A program made the position numbers and the translations under genes. The notes below the pieces were generated by a model. It saw only the letters and a list, made by a program, of their open reading frames with translations, was not told the origin of the DNA and searched no databases. This document shows, in pieces, positions 1 to 10,214 of a stretch of DNA of 64,000 nt; the stretch's first letter is position 1, and each line of letters starts with the position of its first letter. Source of the DNA: Dendrocalamus latiflorus (lineage: Eukaryota > Streptophyta > Magnoliopsida > Poales > Poaceae); NCBI GenBank assembly GCA_017311315.1, contig CM029642.1, positions 14,463,624-14,527,623 on the forward strand, written 5' to 3'.

Positions 1-50
1 TAGAAGTAATAGCTGATTTTTAAGAATCTAAAACTGATCGAAACAGGGCC
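1..50. mobile_element. Tourist-like MITE, end only (left arm copy)
   Basis: Mirror copy of the left end of the element at 54937-55320. The terminal sequence reads AAACAGGGCC and is followed by TAA (51-53), which fits the three-base duplication of PIF/Harbinger-type MITEs. The rest of the element lies before the window start. Confidence 0.6.
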
Positions 51-596
51 TAAGCTAAATTGCTATAATTATTCTTCTAGGTTGAACAGAGTAATTGCAC
101 GTACTTTGAATTTGAAATGAAGGGATCTCGTTTTTTCCTTCTTAGGATTTGTACAAGAAGTATACTACGCCGCATTTACATCGCGCATCCAACGAATAAT
201 TTTGATGCAGACAAAGGAGGAACACCCGTGTCTTCGCCACGGTCAAATCTCCATTTCTTGTTCTTCTCATACCTGTTTCTGTAGCGAAATTAGCTCTAAC
301 TCCATCCATTCTGAACTGTCACTATATTTGACTTAACATTTAGTTCACATAGAAAGGCAAAATTTCCATCTATTAAGAAGTTTTATATTTTTAGAGGAAA
401 TTAAGAAGTATATTATATATTTAAAGCTCCACTATAATGCACCATCACCATATTTCTACGAACATTATAGATACAGCGGATAGAGATACTCTCATGCTCC
501 AAGCCCAGGGCAAGTATGCTGCTGGGCGGACCAGAGCAACCAAAACGCCAAGGAGCCCGACCCTGAGCAACTCGCAACAAACGTTCGAGATTGGTA

Positions 597-830
597 TGAA
601 CTGAGGAGAAATTCATGACATTGGACATGCTAATTATCGCATGGTGTGACCATTTCTCTCTACTTATCTCTTGGATTGCATGCGTAAATCTTTCATGGAT
701 CTCCTAATTTATTGTGTCTCACTTGTGAGACTCTGGAGAGAAACAAAGGCAGGATCTTGTTCTACGAAATGCCTGGCTTGGTTTTCTGTTGAAAATATTT
801 CAATTGGATGTTTCATTGTGATGATATTTT
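597..830 (-). repeat. Diverged dispersed repeat R, copy A (left)
   Basis: Mirror of the copy at 54160-54390. It belongs to a diverged family of about 0.2-0.45 kb also seen near 26405-26660, 28265-28445, 29370-29560 and 31225-31440. Shared blocks include the words for 'ctccagagtc', 'ggagatccatgaaag' and 'catgaatttctcctc' in the sense orientation. No protein was recognised; it may be a fossil gene tail or an unnamed transposon. Confidence 0.5.
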
Positions 831-925
831 GATTTAAATCTGTCCCTATGTTGACATGTGATTGCTTTCCCAATCAAATTCTAGTGCTATTTTTCTCCAC
901 ATGGTTTCTTTGTAGATCGTTCGGA

Positions 926-1692
926 CAGTGGCGGATCCAGCCTAAAAATCTTGCTATGGCGAAGTCCTTGAAAACAAACTAGTGAACTAGCAGTTGTACT
1001 ATTAAACTCAAGCAAAACCGACAATAAATCAAACCACAATCACTAAATTGTAACAAGAAGGTAGTAAATAGAAGAATACCTCATAAATATAGACCAAATC
1101 ATAGTAAAATGAAAGTTCCACCACTTTGTCACCGGCGCCGCCTGTCATCGCGCCGGCGCCGCCCAGCCCCCCGCCTGACCGCTGAGTTGCCGGCCGCGCT
1201 GCCGCCGCCCGAGGCGCCGAGGCCGAGCCGCCGACTGCTGAGCGCCCAAGCCCGTGGAGGTGGAGGCGCCGAGGCCGAGCCGCCGAGCGCCCGAGCCTGT
1301 GGAGGTGGAGCGCCCGAGCGCCAGAGGAGCCCCTGCCGCCGGCCACTGGCCGCCGCACCGCCGAGTCCCTCCCCTGGTCGCGCGCGCGGAAGGGACTCCC
1401 AGCCGCCACCAAGGCCGAGCGCAAGGAGGCAGGAGGGTGCCAATCCTAGAGCTAGAAAGCTTTGACGGGTCACGGGTGGGCCTCTTTCCTCATGGGCCAT
1501 CAAAGCCTAGTTGCGCGCCTCAGCTTCTTCTTCCTCCTTTCACGCGTTCCAGCCATCGAACAAGCCTCTGGAGCCATCCATGGCCGCCGCCGGTGGTACA
1601 AAATCACCTGAGACATGGGGGTAGGGGGTATTAGCGCCAATCGGTTGCTATGGCAGCTGCCATAGCATGCCATATTGGTAGATCTGCCCCTG
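926..1692. mobile_element. hAT-like non-autonomous element (left arm)
   Basis: The element is flanked by a perfect 8-base duplication CGTTCGGA (918-925 and 1693-1700). Its ends form imperfect terminal inverted repeats: CAGTGGCGGATCCAG on the left, and CAGGGGCAGATCTA as the reverse complement of the right end. An 8-base duplication with CAG-type ends is the hAT signature. The interior is GC-rich with short degenerate repeats around 1195-1320, and its ORFs (for example 1109-1465) look like low-complexity composition rather than a transposase. The same insertion is present in the other arm, so it predates arm separation. Confidence 0.85.
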
Positions 1693-1700
1693 CGTTCGGA

Positions 1701-1965
1701 TATGGACAAAGATGCTAAAAAGACATTTTGCGAGTTGATTCCTGTACAAGAGAGCATTATGAAGGCGTTGGTTGAAGCTTTTGTTGCCACACATAATGAT
1801 CAGAGAGGTGAAAATGCAGTGGCTGATGAAGATACAAATTGTTTCGATTCACAACCTACGAAACTATTTGTTGCCATGGAATTTTACACGGAGGAAGCGC
1901 AGAAATATTACAACGTTTATGCACGTAGTGGAGGCCATGGTTACACTTGGAAGTTTGAAACTTGA
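1701..1965 (+). pseudogene. FAR1/MULE-like gene fragment (left arm)
   Basis: The open frame continues out of the hAT end and terminates at 1965. The C-terminal part, with residues like AMEFYTEEAQKYYNVYA followed by GGHGYTWK, resembles the start of the FAR1 DNA-binding domain of FAR1/FHY3 proteins, which derive from Mutator-like transposases (typical pattern: G-M-x-F-x-S-x-E-x-A-x-x-F-Y-x-x-Y-A). Only the beginning of that domain is present and no catalytic core follows, so this is a fragment. The hAT element abuts its upstream side. Downstream it runs into a degenerate minisatellite. Family assignment is moderate; it could be an ordinary MULE remnant. Confidence 0.45.
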
Positions 1966-2290
1966 TTTCAAGCTTTGGAGCTTCCTCGAAACTTGCTTGA
2001 AACATGAAGCCCAAATGAAAATAGCCTGACCTTTTAGAAAGTTTTAACAAGTTTAAGCAAACTTCATGTTTCAAGGTCTCACAAATGTTTTAGGAAGTTT
2101 TAAGTTGTTTCAGCAGGCTTTGAGTAAGTTTGAGCAAGTTTGGACTATGCTTGAGCAAGTTTCAAGAAGTTTTAAGACACTTCAGTGGGTTTCGAGTAAG
2201 TTTGAGCAATTCTCAAGAAGTTTCGAATATGTTTGAAGTTTCATGAAGTTTAATGATGCTGTAGCAAGTTAATAATTTTATAGAAGTTTC
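1966..2290. repeat. Degenerate minisatellite, AAGTTTGAGC-type (left)
   Basis: About 0.3 kb made of degenerate iterations of words such as GTTTGAGCAAGTTT and TTTCAAGAAGTTT. The same block occurs at 52700-53029 in the other arm. No coding capacity was recognised. Confidence 0.6.
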
Positions 2291-2684
2291 AAAAAAGGTA
2301 TACTATAACTACCTACTTATTTTCAACATTAAAGTAAAACTATATGGTGGAATTATTATAATAAATATATATTTGGTCTCTATAATAAATTTATATTGTG
2401 AGATGACGCTTCCCAAAAACGAGGACTAAGGAACGGGACGGAGTACCTAACTAGTGATTGTGATAGCATGTTATGTGACTTTTTTATTGATCAATACCAT
2501 GTTGCACACCACTCAATCAGACCATATATACAGCACAGAGCACAATAATACAACACATACAGCACAGAGCACAATAATACAACACATAGAGTATTCAGTC
2601 GGATACAACACACACACATACGTCAATGTAACCATGAAGAGAATGGACAACGACAGACAGGCACAACACAAATACTTAAGATAT
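2291..2684 (-). other. 3' flank of the left NLR-like copy
   Basis: AT-rich stretch with no gene. It contains two tandem copies of a 29-base unit (CAGCACAGAGCACAATAATA followed by CAACACATA) at about 2531-2588, and a TTTTTTATTGATC segment near 2479 that reads AATAAA on the gene strand, a likely polyadenylation signal. It probably corresponds to the 3' UTR of the gene at 2685-5835. Confidence 0.5.
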
Positions 2685-5600
2685 CTACTTCGGAGTGGAA
2701 GTACTGCTTGCAGCAGTGGCCTCACGGATTGGATGGTGTATGACAACAGGATGGTTTGGATGTGTTGCAATGTCACTTATGAGTCCTCTGACAAGAGACC
2801 GGTCCCAGTTGTTACTAAGCTCAATCTCTTTCAGATATAGAAGGGCATTGACTCCAGAAGGAGGCTCCTGCATTTTGGTGGAAGACCAAGTTATCTTCTC
2901 GAGCTTAGGAGCCGCTCCGCCGTCAAACTGAATGTTGTGGATCTCAGAGCCCTCAACAAGAAGAAACTTGAGACTTTGGAATTCTTCTTTGTTGAAAGTG
3001 AGCGTGCTTTCCATATATGACTCGTCTCGGAGGCGGAGGCAGTGTAAATTGTCAAGGCTGCCGAGGATGCTTAGAGCAGTAGTGTCCGTCAAGCAAGTGC
3101 CACGTAGAGTGATTTTGGAGAGGCGACGAAGCTCGCTGATCCAAGTAGGAAGCCCACTTATCTTCCCGTTGATGCTTAGGCTCACAAGAGATCTCGGAGG
3201 TGAGAATGTAGCGTTTGCTTCTGGGTTCAAGTCAGGAGGAGTCTCATCTTGAGCCACCAATGGGACCGACAACGACAAACAGCAGAGGCATTCGTTGAGC
3301 TTCGTAATTACTTGAAACAAATGTCTGAGATAAGCTTCCTTGCCACTGAGAACAACTCCCAGTTTCCTCAGTTGATGCAGCTCGCCAACATCCATCAATT
3401 CTTTCTCAGTGTTGGAAACTTCAACACGGGACAGTATCTGCAGGTCTGTCATGTGCCTAATTCCACGAGGCATTTGCAACACGGTGGAAAATGCCTCACT
3501 TGGACTATTGATGCTGCCAGCGAGAAGATGCTTCAGCTTTCGGAGCACAATGGACTTTGTAGCGAATGCCTGTATCTTGGTTTCCCTGATGTCAAGTGTC
3601 TCCAAGTACCGGAGCTTGTTAATTTCCTTGGGCAGCTCCTCGACACCCGTCTTCCTTAGGCTCAGGTACCTGAGCAGAGATATGTTGTTGCAGATGTACT
3701 TGAGGTGGCGGTTGTTCAATCCTTCGCAGCCTTCTAGGTCCAGCACTTTCACCGATCCCGACAGAGAAGATGCTTGCAGCGATTCAAAGAGAGTTTCCGT
3801 GGAATTCGACGGGGCTTTCGAACCTTTAAGACGCTCGCAGATGCTCCAGTTCCAGCAGGTGTTGGGAGGTTCAGCAGCGTTTGCATCCTCCTTGGAGAGT
3901 TTTTGCAGTTGAATCCCGCTGCGAATGGGGAGGCGGTGAGCCAGTTCAGGCGGTAGGCCTGTGTTGCTAGCATTCTCATCTTTGGCCTTCTTGGCAACGA
4001 AGGATAAAACATGAGGATGTACCTTGCAGCTCTTCACGTTGCCTGCAGCACCAATGTTGACAGGATGAACAAGGCCCCAATCAACAAGCGCGTTGAAACA
4101 GCGCTCGAATTCATCTGCTCCATTCATCTCATCTCTTTTGGTGATGAGGTTTTCTGCAGCCCATCGCCTGACTAAGCTTGTCCTCCTGATTTCGAAATCT
4201 CGAGGGTAAATAGACAGATACAACAAGCATCTCTTGTGGTGGCTGGGCAGGCCGTTGTAGCAAAACTCTACCATTTGTTGAACCTTACGCCAACGTGGTG
4301 GTGATCTAAACCTGAGGGCTCCTCCGATCACCACCAGTTGGCGTCTGATCAAATTATGCAGTTCAACTTCGGTCCTGTTAGGATTGACATAGAGGGCACG
4401 AAGGAACATCTCCGTGCAAAAGAAATCCCCGCTGCATTCCCGCAGAATGGCAAGTATGAGTTTAGTTTTGTCCTCGCCCACACTGCCGACCAGGTCGTGG
4501 GCGTTCCCACTGAAACATTCGGGGGATGCGTAGTCCTTACTTGCGTAGGGAACGAATGATTCAGGAGGTTCCCAGAACCTCCCGGCAGTGACAATTATAG
4601 CACTCCCATCAGCGGGCACACAAGCAGATTCTATCTCTTTCCGTACTAATCCATATGGGTCATTGGCAGCAACAATCAAGATCCTTTTACGTCTAAGGTG
4701 ATCCTTGATCTTCTCCACGAGTTGCTTCTCCTCGCCCGATGCGGAGGCCACGGTCTCCTGCTTTCTGTCCGCAGCCGCACGAGCTAGTTGCTGCTCCTCG
4801 CCCGATGCAGTGGCCACGGGCTCCTGCTTGCTGTCCGCAGCCACACGAGCTAGTTGCGGCTCCTCGCCTGATGCAGTGGCCACGGGCTCCTGCTTGCTGT
4901 CCGCAGCCACACGAGCTAGTTGCGGCTCCTCGCCTGATGCAGTGGCCACGGGCTCCTGCTTGCTGTCCGCAGCCACACGAGCTAGTTGCGGCTCCTCGCC
5001 TGATGCAGTGGCCACGGGCTCCTGCTTGCTGTCCGCAGCCGCACGAGCTAGTTGCTGCAGCACGTGCTGAAGGATCTCCTTGCGTGGTGCAGTTTTTTTC
5101 AACGCCGCCTTCGATCCAGGCCTTGCAGTCGAACCAGCTCGACGTGCAAGGATGGTCGAACACTCTCCGAGCCACTGAATGTTCTTTTTCCTGGTATAGC
5201 GTTCTTGTAATGGCGATGACTCGAAGCTGCAGATGTCGCGGATCGCCATCGCTCAATTCCTCCGTCAGCCGCCCGATCACCTCCCGCGCGTCTTCCTGCA
5301 AGATTCCCGTAACGTCAGCTAAAGCTCGCCTCCGTTCTTCTTCCTCCTCCTCCTTGGCGCCATCTCCCACCACGGGGGTCGGTGTCTTGGCGTCCGGGGC
5401 CTGGCCGGAAGGCGCTTGGATGCCGTACCTCTCCCGCCTCTCGCCTAACTCGCACGCCCGGGACTTGAGCTCCCGGATCTGCGTCGCGATACGGTGGCGG
5501 GTCGGTATGGTCTGCACCAAATGTGACACCTGCCGGAGCCAGCCGAGGAGGCCCCCCGCCGTGGGAGGGCGGGCGCTGAGGGACTGCACGTAGCGGTCGA

Positions 5601-5835
5601 TGCAGTTCTGGGAGTCGGTGGCGAGGTACCGGACCTGCCTCGTCCACGCCTGGACCTGGTTGCTGGGGTTCTCGACGTTGGCCAGGTCCAGGAGGAAGCC
5701 GTGCATGATCTCCATCTCGTCCTTGATGAACCGCACGTCGGCCCGGACGCCGCGCAGCAGCTGCGCCTCCTCGAGGAGCACCGACGAGAGGCGGCCCAGA
5801 AGCGAGTCGACGGTGCTCTGGGCGGTGTCGGCCAT
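2685..5835 (-). pseudogene. CC-NLR-like gene, frameshifted copy (left arm)
   Basis: Mirror copy of the intact gene at 49227-52310. The start codon at 5835 opens a 380-codon frame that runs through the coiled coil and the first part of the NB-ARC remnant. A run of seven T at 5093-5099 (six A at 49963-49968 in the other arm) then shifts the frame. The rest of the protein (repeat, RNBS-D region and LRRs) continues in a second open frame ending at 2685. Beyond the shift, the first frame reads the 66-base repeats as Cys/Gly/Arg-rich sequence and stops near 4693. This copy has five 22-residue units against four on the right. A true pseudogene, a homopolymer sequencing error, or a programmed shift cannot be told apart here; a homopolymer indel makes error plausible. 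A few other substitutions separate the copies (for example Gly versus Ala in the linker after the coiled coil). Confidence 0.9.
4725..5054 (-). repeat. 66-bp coding tandem repeat, five units (left)
   Basis: Five consecutive 66-base units, each encoding 22 residues of the type QLARVAADSKQE followed by PVATASGEEP. The first and last units are variants (AAAD and DRKQETVAS forms) while the middle ones are nearly identical, the usual picture of unequal exchange. The unit is a multiple of three, so gain or loss keeps the frame. The other arm has four units at 50007-50270. Confidence 0.97.
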
Positions 5836-6564
5836 CTCTCTCTGTTTTTCTTTCTTTCTTTTCTTCTTTTTTTTTTTCGGTCCTTCGTTTACTTATTTGT
5901 CTAGTTTGGCTGAGTATATATGTTTGTGGAGAAGGATACTTGAATCACGCCAGAAGCGCTTTCCTAAAGCGATTATTTGCACCATGTCTGCACGCTTCAA
6001 AGGTCTACTGCAGATAAGCTAGTAGGATAAGACAAGCCTGGACGAAGTTTGCACTGAAGCGAAGTGAAAAATCGTCATGGACAGAATCAGAGTTGAGGAT
6101 TGCGAATGCTGAACGGCTTCTCATTATATAGGAGTTTGAAAGGATACGAATTGAAGAGACACGACTCTTCGAATGCACCCTTCTGAAAACAACTGCCTGT
6201 CAGCGTACGCTCAAAGCCCATATGGAAAGTAGCTATTTAAGTTGATTAAGCTTCTTCATAGACTTTCCATGTAGGACTAAACTTGTTGTTTTCAAAACAA
6301 CTTCCAACAATAGCCCACTTGTTTTAAAAATAAGCAAGTTTCGTTTATTTTCAGACTTCCAACAATGATTTGGGTGGGTTATTTTCAGACACTTGTAGCT
6401 GTGACTTATGGTTTTTAATTTTATCATGAGTGTTTGTGTGAACGAACTGAATATCGAAAAATTGATTTAAAAAGACTGTATCAATAAACCGCTTCAAAAC
6501 GACGGTGAAGAAGCTGTTTCGTTTATTTGTTTAAGGGAAACTATAAAACATACATCATAAAATA
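5836..6564 (-). promoter_or_regulatory. Promoter and 5' UTR of the left NLR-like copy
   Basis: Mirror of 48501-49226. On the gene strand a TATATAATGAG box occurs (TATATAA at 6124-6130), followed by about 0.29 kb of presumed leader ending in a purine-rich GAAAGAAAG tract just before the start codon. Beyond the TATA box, an AT-rich segment runs to the 5' end of Helitron 1 at 6565, so the Helitron sits about 0.43 kb upstream of the TATA box. No other gene seen. Confidence 0.5.
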
Positions 6565-7439
6565 TTTACTATTATAAAATGTGAGTTGGTGGTTGTCGGT
6601 CTGTTCTCCCTCCTCTCTTCTCAGTCGTCCGATCAAAGATCAGCCGTTCAAATCCGCATGTAGGTGGTTCTTCCACTCCTCGTAGAAAAGGTCGGACCGA
6701 CGCATGAGCTGCGCTCCTCTTCTTCTCTCCCCCCGCATCCTACGCCTCTCGCAACCACTCCACCTCATGCAACTATCGCCTCCTTCTCTCCCTTGAACCC
6801 TCGTGCCGCGCCTCCTTCTTCTCAGCGCCACCACCAATTCATTCTCCGTACGGCAGCGTCTGGTCGCGGTCCTCCAACTTCCCTAGCAGCGGTGCATCCC
6901 CCCGTCACCGCCTCCCTAACGTAGTTGCCCGCTGCCTCCTCTCCCCATCTGCCCGTCGCCGCCTCCCCACCTCTACCTCCTGCAACCGCCGCCTCCTTCT
7001 CCCCTGAACTGTCGTGCCGTGCCTCCTCTTCCTCCTCTTCAGCGCCATTACCAATTCCTTCCCCGCTCGACAGCGTCTGGCCGTAGTCCCCCAACTTTCC
7101 CCAGGGCGCTGCCACCAATTCCATCTCCCATCGCACCTCCAACCAATGGCACGACGCTCGGCAACAGCGGCCGGTGGATCGGAGAGAATGACGCTCGGTG
7201 ACAGAGGCCAGTGGATCGGAGAGAATGGTGCTCAGCGACAGCGGCCGGTGGATTAGAGAGAAGGGCACTCTGCGATGGCGGCGGCGGTTTCCTCTTACTA
7301 CGCCCGCCCACGTGGCTCTCCCCCCGCCGCCGCCGCTCAGCGGTTGCTCGCCCGGTGAGCCTCTCTACCTCCTCCTGCTCTTCGCTTGGATCCCATCGCA
7401 TTGTCTGCCGATTTTGGTCTCCTAAGCTGGTTGTTGAAG

Positions 7440-9470
7440 TTAGTGCTGTGGTCAAATGAGGCCGTGGTCGAGGGGCCATGGCCGAAATCGAGGGGCTGTG
7501 GTCGAAGTCGTTGTTGAAGAAGGCGGTGGTCAAAGTTAAAGATCCATGGTGGAAGTCAAAGCCGTGGTCGAATGGGTGGTGGTTGAAGTCGAAGGGTCGT
7601 GGTTGAAGTCAAAGGGCCGTGGTCGAGGTCCAAGCCGTGGTTGAAGGGGACAATGGTCGAAGGGGCAGTGGTCAAAGTCGAAGGGTCGTGGACAAAGTCG
7701 GTCCATGGTCAAAGTTGAAGGGCTGTGGTAGAAGTTAGGCCGTGGTCGAAGTCAAAGGGTCGTGGTCGAAGTCTAAACCGTGGTCAAAGGGGGCAGTGGT
7801 CGAAATTGAAGGGCTGTGGACGAAGTCGGTCCGCGGTTGAAGTCGAAGGGCCATGGTCGAAGTCCAAGCCGTGGTCGAAGGGGACAGTGGTTGAAGGGGC
7901 AGTGGTCGAAGTCGAAGGGCTGTGGACGAAGTCGGTCCGCGGTCGATGTAAAAGTTCCATGGTTTACGTTAGGGCCATGGCTGATGTTGGCCGTGGTTGA
8001 CATCAGGGCTATGGTCGAAGGGGGCTGTAGTTGAGGGGCCATGGTCGAAGTTGATGCCGTGGTCGAAGGGGGCGGTGGTCCAAGTCGAAGCCGTGGTCAA
8101 CGTTGAAGAGCCATGGTAGAAAGGGACAGTGGTCAATATCAAAGGGCCGTGGTCAAAGGGGACAGTGGTCGCAGGGGATGGTGGTCAAAGGGGGAAGTGG
8201 TCGACATCGAAGGGCCATGGTTGTCGAAGGGTTGTGGTCGAAGGGGAAGTGGTCAAAGAGGGCAGTGGTCAAAGTCGAAGACCCGTGGTCAAAGTCGAAG
8301 CTATGGTCGAAGGAGGGCTGTGGTCGAAAGGGGAAGTGGTCAACATTGAAGGGTTGTGGTCAAAGGGGACAGTGGTTGAAGGGGGTAGTGGTCGAAGGGG
8401 GAAGTGGTCGACATGGAAGGGTCATGGTCGTCAAAGAGTCATGGTTGAAGGGGATAGTAGTCGAAGGGGGCAGTGGTCGAAGTTGCAGATCCGTGATTGA
8501 AGTCGAAGATCCATGGTCAAAGAGGGTCGTGGTCGAAGGGGGAAGTGGTTGATGTCGAAGGGCCGTGGTCAAAGGGGATAGTGGTCGAAGGGGGTAGTGG
8601 TCAAAGTCGAAGATTTGTGGTCAAATTCAAAGATTCTTGGTCGAAGTCGAAGTCGTGGTCGAAGAGGGAGTGATCGGCATCGAAGGGCCGTGGTCGAAGG
8701 GGACAATGGTCGAGAGGGGCGATGGTCGAAGTCAAAGATCTGTGGTCGTCGTCGAAGCCATGGCGAAGAGGGAAGTGGTCGACGTCGAAGGGGATAGCGG
8801 TTGAAGGGGGTGATAGTCAAAGTCGAAGGGGCAGTTTTCGAAGTCAGAGGGGGCCGTTTTCGAAGTCGCGGTCATAGTCATAGTGCGTGTGGACATGGTT
8901 GTAGCAGTCATGGTTGCAGTCGTAGCACCAACCTGGAGGGCACCTATTGGTTTGTCCACAACCTCTGTCGCTATGAGTTCCCCCTCCAGTTGGACATCCC
9001 CGTCGCCTACCCTAGGTTACCCCGAGATCAAGCTCCCTACCCTCGATGGCAAGACCCACAAGGCCCCGTACTCTCCATGGATTGTAACATACTTTTGACC
9101 ATGAGGTGTGATCGATGGCTTCAGATTTATGACCATGAGCGCTGGTCGATGTGCTACAACTTACGACCATGAGGTGTGGTTGATGTCTTCTGACTTACGA
9201 CCAAGCGCTGGTCGAAGTCGAAGATCCATGATCAAAGTCGAAGCCATGGTCGAAGGGGGAAGTGATCGACATTGAAGGGCCGTGGTCAAAGGGTACAGTG
9301 GTTGAAGGGGGGCAGTGGTCGAAGTTGAAGGGGGTAGTGGTCGAAATCAGGGTCGTGGTCGAAGTCAAGGCCGTGGTCGAAGTCAGGGCCATGGTTGAAG
9401 AGGGATATGGTCGAAGGGGATCGTGGTCGATGTCGAAGGGCTGTGGTCGAAGTCGGGGCCGAGCAGGCTG
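7440..9470 (+). repeat. TGGTCGAAG-type short tandem array (left)
   Basis: About 2 kb of degenerate iterations of a 9-30 base module built on GTGGTCGAAG, with linkers such as GGGCCGTGG and GGGGACA. Strand asymmetry makes long spurious ORFs rich in Trp, Ser, Lys, Gly and Val. The array is interrupted at 8880-9200 by a gene fragment. The other arm keeps only about 0.3 kb (47340-47640): its sequence runs from the equivalent of about 9370 directly to that of about 7640. Confidence 0.9.
8930..9066 (+). pseudogene. UFC1 fragment: Captured UFC1 gene fragment (left arm only)
   Basis: Within the array, one frame reads NLEGTYWFVHNLCRYEF then PLQLDIPVAYP. After a one-base shift a second frame reads PEIKLPTLDGKTHKA. 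Together these match the central part of plant UFC1, the E2-like conjugating enzyme of UFMylation, whose family pattern is NPEGTRW...WYVHNLLKYEFDLQ, FDIP and PELDGKTQK. The segment upstream of the catalytic cysteine is the part present. It is frameshifted, lacks both ends of the protein and lies in a Helitron, so it is a captured fragment and not a gene. The right arm has lost, or never had, this segment. Confidence 0.85.
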
Positions 9471-10072
9471 GCGTCGGTAGTTGGGCAACAGGGTACATGC
9501 GCACTGGAGGCCTGCCAATGTACGACCACCAGCGATGGTCAACCGCTTCCGGCCTATGATCACGCGAGATGGTCGATGGCTTCTAACTTACGACCACGAG
9601 GTGTAATCGACGGTTTCTAATTATGACCATGAGCACTGGTCGTTATGTTTCGACTTACGACCACAAGGTGTGGTTGATGTCTTCCAACTTAGGACCACAA
9701 GCGCTGGTCGATGTGATCCAACTTACGACCATGAGGTATCCTCGATGGTTTCCGACTTATGACCACGAACGATGGTCGTCAGCTTTCAATGTACGACCAT
9801 GAGCCATTGTCAAGGCTCCCAATTTAGGACCACGATCGATCGTCGACCACTGCCAACTTACAACCACCAGCGATGGTCGATGGTTGACGGCTTCCGACTT
9901 ACAACGACGAGGTGTGCTCGAGGGCTTCCGATCTACGACCACGAGATGTGGTCGATGTCTTTCGACATATGACCATGAGGTGTGATCAACGGCTTCTAAA
10001 TTACTTGACGGATTTAAAAACTTTTAGAACATATTTGTATGCATATTCTAAAAATTTTTACCACCCGTGAGT

Positions 10073-10194
10073 TTTAAAACATGTAGTATGATAAATTTTA
10101 AAAATCTGTAGCAATGCACGGACATTCAGCTAGATTAAAATATGTAGTATGATAAATTTTAAAAATCCGTAGCAACGCACGGACATTCAGCTAG
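10073..10194 (+). repeat. Tandemly doubled Helitron 3' terminus (left)
   Basis: Two adjacent 61-base copies of the terminal segment occur. Each contains GTAGCAA(T/C)GCACGG followed by ACATTCAGCTAG, ending at 10133 and 10194. Either could act as the 3' end. The same doubling is present in the right arm, where the outer CTAG reads GTAG. Confidence 0.8.
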
Positions 10195-10214
10195 TATAAT
10201 CTAAAAAGAACTCG

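Larger units (their letters stand above)
6565..10194 (+). mobile_element. Helitron 1, non-autonomous, long form (left arm)
   Basis: The 5' end reads TTTACTATTATAAAATG, close to the TC-TACTA start of grass Helitrons. The 3' end reads CCGTAGCAACGCACGGACAT then TCAGCTAG, with a short hairpin (CCGT...ACGG) a few bases before the terminal CTAG. The element lies between A (6564) and T (10195), the Helitron target rule. There is no Rep/helicase gene. The interior contains a GC-rich pyrimidine-biased first 0.8 kb, a long TGGTCGAAG-type array, a UFC1 gene fragment, and a final 0.8 kb of 'gaccacgaggtgtggtcgatg' iterations. The mirror copy is only 1901 bp. Confidence 0.8.

Noticed and set aside
1029..1634. 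Several overlapping 100-130 codon ORFs on both strands
   Set aside because: GC-rich degenerate repeat inside the hAT element; no frame is favoured and they differ between arms by indels.
4739..5593. A 284-codon plus-strand ORF opposite the left NLR copy
   Set aside because: It is the antisense reading of the 66-bp repeat and GC-rich NLR coding sequence; no independent domain.
7725..8552. Trp/Ser/Lys-rich ORFs (for example 149 codons at 8103-8552) that look like a novel repeat protein
   Set aside because: All frames of the TGGTCGAAG array are open because of its strand asymmetry; lengths change with the array and there is no leader or conserved ends.
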